Origin: CAYWOS01 sp964459985
GTDB lineage: Bacteria; Bacillota; Clostridia; Christensenellales; Aristaeellaceae
Direction of reading: 5' to 3'
NCBI GenBank assembly: GCA_964459985.1
Contig: CAYWOS010000040.1
Location: 1 to 21,972 of the forward strand
Length of the DNA stretch: 21,972 nt
This document shows positions 15,868 to 21,972 of the stretch, one piece after another. Below the pieces are notes generated by a model. It ran no database searches. It had not been told where the DNA came from and was given only the letters and a program-made list of their open reading frames with translations. Within the stretch, counting starts at the first letter, position 1. Each line of letters opens with the position of its first letter. Made by a program: the position numbers and the translations under genes.

Positions 15868-16716
15868 ATGAAAACCATGAAAGAAAAGGCGATGAAGTGC
15901 GTATTCCTCGCCGCTGCCTGCGCGTCGGTTTTGGCCGTCGCGCTCATTTGCATTTTCCTGTTCGGCAGCGGCCTGGACGCGATCCATGAGATCGGGCTTT
16001 GGAACTTCATCAGCGGGCGGACATGGAAGCCGAAGCTCGATATCTACGGGATCTTTCCGATGATTCTCGGCAGCCTTTATGTGACCGCAGGGGCGATGAT
16101 CGTCGGCGTGCCTGTGGGCGTGATCACGGCGATCTATCTGGCGAGGTTCTGCCCGCGCCGCCTGTACCGCGTGCTCAAGCCCGCGACGGAGCTGCTTGCG
16201 GGCATCCCGTCGGTCGTGTACGGGTTTTTCGGGCTGACGGTGCTGCTGCCGTTGATCGGGGAAATCACGGACACGGACGGCTATTCCATTTTCACCGCCT
16301 CGGTGCTGCTGGGCATCATGATCCTGCCCACGATCATCGGCGTATCGGAGTCCGCGCTGCGCGCCGTGCCCGAGAGCTATTACGAGGGCAGTCGGGCGCT
16401 GGGCGCGAGCCATGCATCAAGCGTGTACAAGGCCGTGCTGCCCGCCGCGAAATCGGGCGTGCTGGCGGGCGTCGTGCTGGGGATCGGGCGCGCCATCGGC
16501 GAAACAATGGCGATTATCATGGTCGCGGGCAATCAGGCGCGCATGCCCAAGGGGCTGCTCAAGGGCGTGCGCACGCTGACGGTCAATATTGTGATGGAGA
16601 TGGGTTACGCGGCGGATCTCCATCGCGGCGCGCTGATCGCCACGGGCGTCGTGCTGTTCGCGTTCATTCTGCTCATTAATTTCTGCCTGTCCGCGATCAG
16701 GAGGAAACTGTCATGA
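15868..16716 (+). CDS. pstC: Phosphate ABC transporter permease PstC
   Basis: This is a 282-aa inner-membrane permease of the high-affinity phosphate importer. I choose the ATG at 15868. A GTG at 15832 that overlaps the pstS stop lacks a ribosome binding site, whereas a GGAAGGGCGGG purine tract precedes the ATG. Membrane segment 1 is at about 11-32, with five more from about 64 to 275. PstC landmarks are AGIPSVVYGFFG (111-122), the EAA-type loop EGSRALGASHASSVYKAVLP (173-192) and GIGRAIGETMAI (205-216). It pairs with PstA encoded next, which overlaps it by 4 nt. Confidence 0.95.
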   Translation: MKTMKEKAMKCVFLAAACASVLAVALICIFLFGSGLDAIHEIGLWNFISGRTWKPKLDIYGIFPMILGSLYVTAGAMIVGVPVGVITAIYLARFCPRRLYRVLKPATELLAGIPSVVYGFFGLTVLLPLIGEITDTDGYSIFTASVLLGIMILPTIIGVSESALRAVPESYYEGSRALGASHASSVYKAVLPAAKSGVLAGVVLGIGRAIGETMAIIMVAGNQARMPKGLLKGVRTLTVNIVMEMGYAADLHRGALIATGVVLFAFILLINFCLSAIRRKLS

Positions 16717-17531
16717 ACAAGCTCAAGGATTTCATGCTCAAATCCATCACGTATTCCGCCGCCGCCGTGACGGGCGTCATCGTGCTGGGACTGATCGGCT
16801 ATATTGTCGTCAAAGGCGTCCCCCATCTGTCGCCTGATTTGTTTTCATGGAACTATACCTCGGATAACGGATCGCTGCTCCCCGCGCTTGTCAATACGGT
16901 CGTCATGACAGTTCTGTCACTTATGATCGCGACGCCGCTCGGCGTCGGGGCGGCGGTGTATCTGGCGGAATACGCGCGGCGCGGCAACCTGCTGGTGAAG
17001 GTGATCCGCATGACCACCGAAACGCTCTCCGGGCTTCCGTCGATCCTGTATGGACTGTTCGGATATCTGTTGTTTCTGGTGACGCTCGGCTGGGACTACT
17101 CGGTTTTATCCGGCGCGATCACGCTTTCGATCATGATCCTGCCCCTGATCATGCGCACGACCGAAGAAGCGCTGATCGCCATTCCCGACGCATACCGCGA
17201 GGGGAGCTTCGGTCTGGGCGCGGGGAGGCTGCGCACGGTAACGAAAATCCTGATTCCGGCGGCGACGCCGGGCATTCTGGCGGGCGTCATATTGGGCGTG
17301 GGGCGTATCGTGGGCGAAACCGCCGCGCTGATGTTCACGGCGGGCACGGTGGCGCAGATCCCTGACACGCTGATGGGTTCGGGGCGCACGCTTTCGGTGC
17401 ATATGTACGTGCTGTCCAGCGAGGGACTGCATATGGACAAGGCGTACGCGACGGCGTTCGTGCTGCTTGTGATTGTCGCGGGCATCAACGCAATCTCGGC
17501 CGCCGTGGCGAAAAGGCTGGCGAAAGGATAA
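16713..17531 (+). CDS. pstA: Phosphate ABC transporter permease PstA
   Basis: This is a 272-aa partner permease of PstC. The ATG overlaps the pstC stop (ATGA), and GGAGG lies 8 nt upstream. Membrane segment 1 is at about 14-34, with five more to about 265. Family landmarks are LSGLPSILYGLFG (105-117), the EAA-type loop EGSFGLGAGRLRTVTKILIP (163-182) and GVGRIVGETAAL (195-206). Its stop lies 3 nt before pstB. PstC and PstA form the phosphate channel driven by PstB. Confidence 0.95.
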   Translation: MNKLKDFMLKSITYSAAAVTGVIVLGLIGYIVVKGVPHLSPDLFSWNYTSDNGSLLPALVNTVVMTVLSLMIATPLGVGAAVYLAEYARRGNLLVKVIRMTTETLSGLPSILYGLFGYLLFLVTLGWDYSVLSGAITLSIMILPLIMRTTEEALIAIPDAYREGSFGLGAGRLRTVTKILIPAATPGILAGVILGVGRIVGETAALMFTAGTVAQIPDTLMGSGRTLSVHMYVLSSEGLHMDKAYATAFVLLVIVAGINAISAAVAKRLAKG

Positions 17532-17534
17532 CGT

Positions 17535-18284
17535 ATGGAGAAAATGAAGGTGTCCGATCTCAACCTGTTTTACGGCGGTTTTCAGGCGCTTAAGCGCGTG
17601 AACCTGTCGATCGAGAAAAACAGGATCACCGCGTTCATCGGGCCGTCCGGCTGCGGGAAAACGACGCTGCTCAAGAGCCTCAACCGCATGAACGATCTGG
17701 TCGAGGGCTGCCGTACGGCAGGAGAAATTACGTTGGACGGCGAAAGCATTTTCGGCAGTATGGATGTGAACGCGCTCCGCCGCCGCGTGGGCATGGTGTT
17801 TCAAAAGCCCAATCCGTTCCCGATGAGCGTGTACGACAACGTGGCGTACGGTCCCCGGACGCACGGCGCGCGCTCGCGCGTGAAGCTGGACGAAATCGTG
17901 GAAACCGCGCTTCGCCGCGCCGCGATCTGGGACGAGCTGAAGGACAGACTCAAAAAAAGCGCGCTGGGACTATCCGGCGGGCAGCAGCAGCGGCTTTGCA
18001 TCGCGCGGGCGCTGGCGGTGGAGCCGGAAGTGCTTTTGATGGACGAGGCGACCAGCGCGCTCGATCCAATTTCCACATCCCGCATCGAAGATTTGGTATC
18101 GGAACTCAAAAATCGCTACACCATCGTGATGGTGACGCACAACATGCAGCAGGCGGTCAGGGTGTCCGACCGAACGGCGTTTTTCCTCTTGGGCGAGGTT
18201 ATAGAATGCAGCGATACCGAAACGCTTTTCTCAACGCCCGCCGACAAACGGACGGAGGACTATATCACGGGGAGGTTCGGATAA
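17535..18284 (+). CDS. pstB: Phosphate ABC transporter ATPase PstB
   Basis: This is a 249-aa cytoplasmic ATPase of the PstSCAB importer. Walker A GPSGCGKT is at 36-43, the Q-loop at MVFQKPNPFPMSVYDNVAYG (87-106, a PstB hallmark), the signature LSGGQQQR at 146-153, Walker B LLMDEATSALD at 167-177 and the H-loop histidine at 202. The usual PstB sequence is DEPTSALD; here the proline is alanine. The catalytic glutamate E171 is kept, so activity is expected. AAAGGA lies 6 nt before the ATG. The stop codon shares one base with the phoU start. Confidence 0.96.
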   Translation: MEKMKVSDLNLFYGGFQALKRVNLSIEKNRITAFIGPSGCGKTTLLKSLNRMNDLVEGCRTAGEITLDGESIFGSMDVNALRRRVGMVFQKPNPFPMSVYDNVAYGPRTHGARSRVKLDEIVETALRRAAIWDELKDRLKKSALGLSGGQQQRLCIARALAVEPEVLLMDEATSALDPISTSRIEDLVSELKNRYTIVMVTHNMQQAVRVSDRTAFFLLGEVIECSDTETLFSTPADKRTEDYITGRFG

Positions 18285-18940
18285 TGCGCAATCGCTTTGA
18301 CGAGGAGCTAAAGACGCTGGGTAATGAACTTATCGAGATGGGCGCGATGATCGAAAACGCCATCGAGAGCGCGTGCCGCGCGCTGGTCACGCGGGACGTC
18401 GCGCTCGCCAAGCGGGTATTTGACGGCGACGGCGAGGTAGACCGCATGGAGCGCCAAATCGAAACGCTCTGCCTGCGCCTGCTGCTTCAGCAGCAGCCGG
18501 TCGCGCGCGACCTGCGCTTGATATCCGCCGCCATGAAAATGATCACGGACATGGAACGCATCGGCGATCAGGCGCAGGATATATCCGAAATCGTGGGCTA
18601 TATCGCGAAGGACGGGCTGCTCAAGGAACCCGAACATATATCCGCAATGGCAAAAGCCACCATCATCATGGTGCATCAAAGCGTCGACGCGTTTGTCAGG
18701 CGCGATCTGGCGCTGGCGCGGCGGGTGATCGAATCCGACGATCAGGTGGACGAACTGTTTATGACCGTCAAATCGGAGCTTGCGCAGATCCTGTCGGACG
18801 ATCCGACCCGCGCGACCGCCGCGCTCGATCTGCTCATGATCGCCAAGTATTTCGAGCGCATCGGCGACCACGCGGTCAACATCGCCGAATGGGTTGAGTT
18901 CGCCATGACCGGCATCCATAAGGGAGAGCGTCTGCAATGA
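18284..18940 (+). CDS. phoU: Phosphate signalling protein PhoU
   Basis: This is a 218-aa helical regulator that links PstSCAB transport state to the PhoR kinase. Two PhoU repeats are visible, each ending in the metal-binding type motif: DMERIGDQAQDISE (89-102) and YFERIGDHAVNIAEWV (189-204). The start overlaps the pstB stop by one base (TAATG) with GGGGAGG 8 nt upstream. A longer in-frame reading upstream lies inside pstB and is rejected. It is followed by phoB with an ATGA overlap, so PhoU and the two-component system are co-expressed. Confidence 0.94.
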   Translation: MRNRFDEELKTLGNELIEMGAMIENAIESACRALVTRDVALAKRVFDGDGEVDRMERQIETLCLRLLLQQQPVARDLRLISAAMKMITDMERIGDQAQDISEIVGYIAKDGLLKEPEHISAMAKATIIMVHQSVDAFVRRDLALARRVIESDDQVDELFMTVKSELAQILSDDPTRATAALDLLMIAKYFERIGDHAVNIAEWVEFAMTGIHKGERLQ

Positions 18941-19611
18941 TTTTTTACGTGGAGGACGACCAGAGCATCCGGGAGCTTGTGCTGTACACGCTGAATCAAG
19001 CCGGCTATCAAACGCGCGGCTTTGAATGCGCGAACGGGTTCTTGGATGCCTGCCGCAGGGAAAAGCCGGAGCTTGTGCTGCTGGATATCATGCTGCCGGG
19101 AACGGACGGTTCCGCGCTGCTCAAGGCGCTCAAGGAAGATCAGGCGACGCGGGACATCCCGGTGATCATGCTCACGGCGAAGGGCACGGAATACGATAAG
19201 GTGATCGGGCTGGATTCGGGCGCGGACGATTACATGGTCAAGCCCTTCGGCATGATGGAGCTTGTGTCGCGCGTGCGCACGGTGCTCAGGCGTGGCGCGC
19301 CCAAAGCGCAGGATCGGCCGCTTGCCTGCGCGAACGTCCGGATGGACGTGAAAAAGCACGCGGTGTTTGTGTCGGACAAGCCGGTCGAGCTGACCTATAA
19401 AGAATATGAGCTTCTGAGACTGCTCATGGAAAACCCCGACCGCGCGTTCACGCGGGAGCAGCTTCTGGACATCGTGTGGGAAGGCGGATACGACGGAGGA
19501 ACCCGAACGGTGGACGTTCATATCCAGACGCTCCGACAAAAGCTGGGCGAATCGGGAAGCATAATCGAAACCGTTCGCGGCGTAGGCTACAGGCTGGGAG
19601 GACGGGCGTAA
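18937..19611 (+). CDS. phoB: PhoB/PhoP-type phosphate response regulator
   Basis: This is a 224-aa OmpR/PhoB-family response regulator. The receiver domain (1-118) has acidic pocket E6-D7-D8, phospho-acceptor D50 (LLDIMLPG), T80 and K102 (YMVKPFG). The winged-helix DNA-binding domain (about 128-222) contains ELTYKEYELLRLLMENPDRAFTREQLLDIVW and the recognition helix region RTVDVHIQTLRQKLGE. It is coupled to phoU by ATGA and to phoR by a one-base overlap. It probably activates this operon through the repeat at 14883-14899. Bacillota workers may call it PhoP; the assignment to phosphate control rests on the operon. Confidence 0.92.
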   Translation: MIFYVEDDQSIRELVLYTLNQAGYQTRGFECANGFLDACRREKPELVLLDIMLPGTDGSALLKALKEDQATRDIPVIMLTAKGTEYDKVIGLDSGADDYMVKPFGMMELVSRVRTVLRRGAPKAQDRPLACANVRMDVKKHAVFVSDKPVELTYKEYELLRLLMENPDRAFTREQLLDIVWEGGYDGGTRTVDVHIQTLRQKLGESGSIIETVRGVGYRLGGRA

Positions 19612-21278
19612 TGCGCAGGAAATGGTTCTTCAGTATGGCGCTTGCCTCGGGTTTTTCCGTACTGCTGGCCGTCGTATGCGTCCTGATCTCTCTGGAAGCG
19701 GCTTCGATCAGGCGGACGGAAAGCGTTAACCTGACGGAGGCGCGCGCGCTGGCCGCCGCGCTTGATGCGGGCAGGGATATCGATACCTATCTTGAGATCA
19801 CAAAAGGCAACGGCGTTCGCGTCACGCTGCTGTCCGACGACGGCGTTGTTCTTTTGGACAACGTCGCCCGTACGGACGCGATGGAAAACCACTCGGACAG
19901 GCCGGAATTCAGGGATGCCGCAGCGCGCGGCGAAGGCGTCGCGCGGCGCGATTCAAAAACGCTCGGCGAGCAGTACGTCTATTGCGCGGTTCGGCTCGGC
20001 GACGGCCGTCTCGTCCGCGTCGCCCGCTCGCTGCGAACCGTGACGGGACTGCTCGGCGATATCGGCGGCGCGCTGACCGTGATCGTCCTTTTGACCCTGC
20101 TGATGTCGACGGCGTTGGCGCTCCTTTCCGCACGGGATTTCGTCCGGCCGCTTCTGACCATCGATCTGGATCACCCGGAAGACAATATCGCGTATGACGA
20201 ATTGACGCCTCTGCTTAAAAGAATCGCGGAGCAAAAGCGGGATTTGAGCGAGAAAGTCCGACAGATGGAGATCGGGCGCAATCAACTGGCGGAAATCACG
20301 AAGACCATGCGCGAAGGCCTGATTGTGCTGGATCGGCAAGGCAATATCCTGTCGCTGAACGACAGTTCGAGAATCCTCCTGAACGCCGGCGAGGACGCGT
20401 ACGTTGGACGGCATATTTACGAAATGTACCGCGACGTTCGTTTTTGTGAGATGATCAAGCGGGCGCAGGAGGGAGAAGAGGCGTTCCTTAACACGGAAAT
20501 CGCAAACAGGTATCTTGAATTTCGCATCGCGCCCGTCATTGAACCCCATGCGATTGAAGGCTTTGTTCTGCTGATCGTCGATGCGACGGAAAAGCGCGAC
20601 GAGGAGCGGATGCGCCGCGAGTTTACCGCGAACGTCTCGCACGAACTAAAAACGCCGTTAATGTCGATCTCGGGGTATGCCGAAATCATGCAGAATGGCG
20701 TGGCGAAAGACGCGGATATGCGCATGTTCTCGGGGCGTATCTATCAGGAAGCGCAGCGCATGATTCTGCTTGTGAAGGATATTCTGCGCTTGTCCAGTCT
20801 CGATGAAAACCATGTCGAGCTGCCTTTCGAGCGCGTGAGTTTACCGGACGTCGCGCGCGAAGCTGTCGATCTTTTATCCGCGCAGGCGCACGACAAAGGG
20901 ATCGCGCTGACGATCGAGGGCGATGACGAAGATGCGTGCGCGGTGCGGGAGCTTGCGTTCGAGATCCTGAAAAACCTCGTCGATAACGCGATCCGTTATA
21001 ACATGCCGGGTGGCTCCGTCGTTATTTCGCTGCGCGGCACGACCGTCCGCGTGACGGACACCGGCGTGGGGATTTCATCCTATGATCAGGAGCGCGTTTT
21101 CCAGCGCTTTTATCGCGTGGACAAGAGCCATTCCAAGGCGACCGGCGGAACGGGGCTCGGCCTTTCCATCGTCAAGCACGCGGCGATGTATCTCGGCGCG
21201 GAATTATCGCTTCAAAGCAAGCCCGGCGTCGGCACAACCGTCACAGTGTCTTTCAAACCCTGGCCGAGCGAAAACTGA
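19611..21278 (+). CDS. phoR: PhoR-type phosphate sensor histidine kinase
   Basis: This is a 555-aa membrane kinase. The start at 19611 overlaps the phoB stop by one base, with GGGAGGA upstream; the longer in-frame reading upstream lies inside phoB. Membrane segment 1 is at about 8-28, an extracytoplasmic domain at about 30-148, membrane segment 2 at about 150-173, a short linker with coiled-coil-like heptads at about 200-230, and a PAS domain at about 226-325. The HisKA domain has H344 (FTANVSHELKTPL). The ATPase domain has N455 (KNLVDNAIRY), DTGVGI (483-488), FQRFYRVDKSHS and GTGLGLSIVKHA (513-524). The architecture matches PhoR/WalK-like kinases, and the pst-phoU-phoB context supports PhoR. 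Confidence 0.93.
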   Translation: MRRKWFFSMALASGFSVLLAVVCVLISLEAASIRRTESVNLTEARALAAALDAGRDIDTYLEITKGNGVRVTLLSDDGVVLLDNVARTDAMENHSDRPEFRDAAARGEGVARRDSKTLGEQYVYCAVRLGDGRLVRVARSLRTVTGLLGDIGGALTVIVLLTLLMSTALALLSARDFVRPLLTIDLDHPEDNIAYDELTPLLKRIAEQKRDLSEKVRQMEIGRNQLAEITKTMREGLIVLDRQGNILSLNDSSRILLNAGEDAYVGRHIYEMYRDVRFCEMIKRAQEGEEAFLNTEIANRYLEFRIAPVIEPHAIEGFVLLIVDATEKRDEERMRREFTANVSHELKTPLMSISGYAEIMQNGVAKDADMRMFSGRIYQEAQRMILLVKDILRLSSLDENHVELPFERVSLPDVAREAVDLLSAQAHDKGIALTIEGDDEDACAVRELAFEILKNLVDNAIRYNMPGGSVVISLRGTTVRVTDTGVGISSYDQERVFQRFYRVDKSHSKATGGTGLGLSIVKHAAMYLGAELSLQSKPGVGTTVTVSFKPWPSEN

Positions 21279-21670
21279 CGGCGGTGAACGGTATGCCGCG
21301 TTGGCTCTCGACTCGGCCGGCACAGCCCGGTCTACGCCGTAATGATACGAATAACTTTTCTCACAATATAAAAGTATGACAAAGTGATAAGCTTGATTTG
21401 GAAAACGCCCGCATTAATCGATCGTCCATTTCGTCAACCGCCTGTGAAAGAAGAATTCGCGCATACTGAACAACATTAGTATTAATTATGAACTTCTATT
21501 TATCTGCTGATGATTGTTTATCTCATAGATGTTTTCGTTATAGCATCGTGCTGGCAGTAGAAACGACTGTTTTTTTGACGGCGCTGAACTATCCTTTTCT
21601 CGCAGGGAATCGAAATGTCTGTTTATGTAAACTCGTGTCGGCGCAGACAAACGATGAATTAGGTTCTGCG

Positions 21671-21700
21671 ATTCACCGCAATCGCGCGATTGCAGTGAAT
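21671..21700. repeat. Strong inverted repeat in AT-richer stretch
   Basis: ATTCACCGCAATCG and CGATTGCAGTGAAT are inverted complements with one mismatch, giving a nearly perfect 30-bp dyad containing CGCG at the centre. It is not next to any gene start. It could be a protein-binding dyad, a chromosomal site or a remnant of a small element. Confidence 0.6.
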
Positions 21701-21760
21701 GCTTCCAACGTTTCCAATGCAACCAGATATCGCAAGCCGTTTTGCTGTTCTCCAATACGC

Positions 21761-21794
21761 AAAGAACCCGTACGGTTGTCCGTACAGGTTCTTT
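21761..21794 (-). terminator. Hairpin terminator candidate for the 5S rRNA/tRNA-Asn transcript
   Basis: AAAGAACC-GTACGG and its complement CCGTAC-GGTTCTTT form a stem of 14 pairs with one C-A mismatch and a 4-nt loop, 20 nt downstream of the tRNA 3' end on the minus strand. The 3' arm ends in TTCTTT, giving a weak U-rich tail. Position and stability support termination of the ribosomal operon. Confidence 0.65.
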
Positions 21795-21813
21795 CACCAT
21801 ACAGGTGATGACG

Positions 21814-21888
21814 TGGCTCCCCCGGTAAGACTCGAACTTACAACATTTCGGTTAACAGCCGAACGCTCTGCCATTGAGCTACGGAGGA
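21814..21888 (-). tRNA. tRNA-Asn (anticodon GUU), CCA encoded
   Basis: Read on the minus strand, a 75-nt sequence folds as a tRNA. The acceptor TCCTCCG pairs with CGGGGGA (one G-T pair), followed by discriminator G and encoded CCA. The D-arm contains GTAGCTCAATGGCAGAGC. The anticodon stem TTCGG/CCGAA holds the loop CTGTTAA with anticodon GTT. The T-arm has GTTCGAGTC. It lies 38 nt downstream of the 5S rRNA gene and is probably co-transcribed with it. Confidence 0.95.
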
Positions 21889-21926
21889 ATATCGGAGGCG
21901 GTATTATCCGCGCTCCGTATTGGAAT

Positions 21927-21972
21927 CCGGCGGCGACCTACTCTCCCGGGCCGTTACCAGCCAAGTACCATC
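21927..21972 (-). rRNA. rrf: 5S rRNA, 3' part (runs off the window)
   Basis: The minus strand reads GATGGTACTTGGCTGGTAAC followed by GGCCCGGGAGAGTAGGTCGC and then CGCCGG. This is the conserved 3' region of bacterial 5S rRNA (GATGGTACT, GGGAGAGTAGGTCGC). The 5' part lies beyond the end of the window. The exact 3' end near 21927 is approximate. It indicates that the window ends in the distal part of an rRNA operon. Confidence 0.9.

Larger units (their letters stand above)
21279..21813. other. Gene-free, AT-richer stretch between phoR and the rRNA operon end
   Basis: Base composition shifts to visibly more A and T from about 21345 to 21760. Two overlapping readings of about 105 codons run on opposite strands (21486-21800 and 21488-21808). 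Neither has a convincing ribosome binding site, recognisable domain or neighbour support, so I call no gene. A possible weak terminator for the phosphate operon is CAGT...ACTG followed by seven T's at 21555-21576. Two strong inverted repeats are listed separately. Confidence 0.5.

Noticed and set aside
17996..18283. N-terminal extension of phoU into pstB
   Set aside because: PhoU homology begins at the ATG at 18284, which has its own ribosome binding site; the extension lies in a second frame of the pstB coding region.
19476..19610. N-terminal extension of phoR into phoB
   Set aside because: The extension is out-of-frame phoB coding sequence. The ATG at 19611 is preceded by GGGAGGA and followed directly by the first membrane segment.
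21486..21808. Two overlapping small open reading frames of about 105 codons on opposite strands
   Set aside because: No ribosome binding site, no recognisable motif, and both run through the terminator-like hairpin of the rRNA operon; nothing favours either.

Overview
The window looks like chromosomal DNA from a GC-rich member of the Bacillota, probably a gut- or rumen-type Clostridia; a Christensenellales-like lineage is my guess. The grounds are AGGAGG-type ribosome binding sites, an LplB/YtcP-type CUT1 sugar transporter, a LytS/YesM-type kinase with a YesN-type AraC response regulator, and solute-binding proteins with short signal peptides ending in ALA-E or SASA. No phage, insertion sequence or CRISPR array is visible. 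This assignment is inference from protein style, not from a marker-gene comparison.

Region 1 (1-3760, minus strand) is a CUT1 carbohydrate ABC transporter operon: binding protein, LplB-type permease, LplC/YtcP-type permease. It has no ATPase of its own. It is read from a perfect consensus promoter (TTGACA-17-TATAAT). A palindromic operator, TAAACGTTTA, lies in the leader and a second copy lies about 190 bp upstream. A very strong hairpin separates the binding-protein gene from the permeases, and three tandem inverted repeats follow the last gene.

Region 2 (3850-8730) is regulatory. A YesN-type response regulator is transcribed divergently from operon 1, behind an unusual tandem array of 20-bp repeats that each carry TTGACA. 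Convergent to it is a two-gene minus-strand operon encoding a LytS/YesM-type histidine kinase and a YtfQ-like sugar-binding lipoprotein. Together these resemble a binding-protein/kinase/regulator three-component sugar sensor of the XylFII-LytS-YesN kind.

Region 3 (8732-13458, plus strand) is a four-gene CUT2 transporter with the same gene order as E. coli ytfQ-ytfR-ytfT-yjfF (galactofuranose uptake): binding protein, double-domain ATPase and two different permeases. It diverges from the kinase operon. The shared 283-bp intergenic region holds a -10-overlapping dyad and 21-bp-spaced direct repeats. The likely logic is that the lipoprotein binds a furanose-type sugar, the kinase signals to the YesN protein, and one or both neighbouring transporters are induced.

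Region 4 (13541-14830, minus strand) holds one gene for a protein with three SH3b repeats and a CHAP-like amidase/peptidase domain, with no signal peptide visible. Its 3' end shares a bidirectional terminator with the ytf-like operon.

Region 5 (14883-21278, plus strand) is a compact phosphate operon, pstS-pstC-pstA-pstB-phoU-phoB-phoR, behind a PHO-box-like double repeat. From pstA onward every junction overlaps by 1-4 nt or is separated by 3 nt. The PstS has its two halves in reversed order compared with canonical PstS, a circular-permutation architecture.

Region 6 (21279-21972) is a gene-free, AT-richer stretch with a strong dyad, followed on the minus strand by a hairpin, tRNA-Asn(GUU) and the 3' end of a 5S rRNA. 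It is therefore the distal end of an rRNA operon entering from beyond the window.
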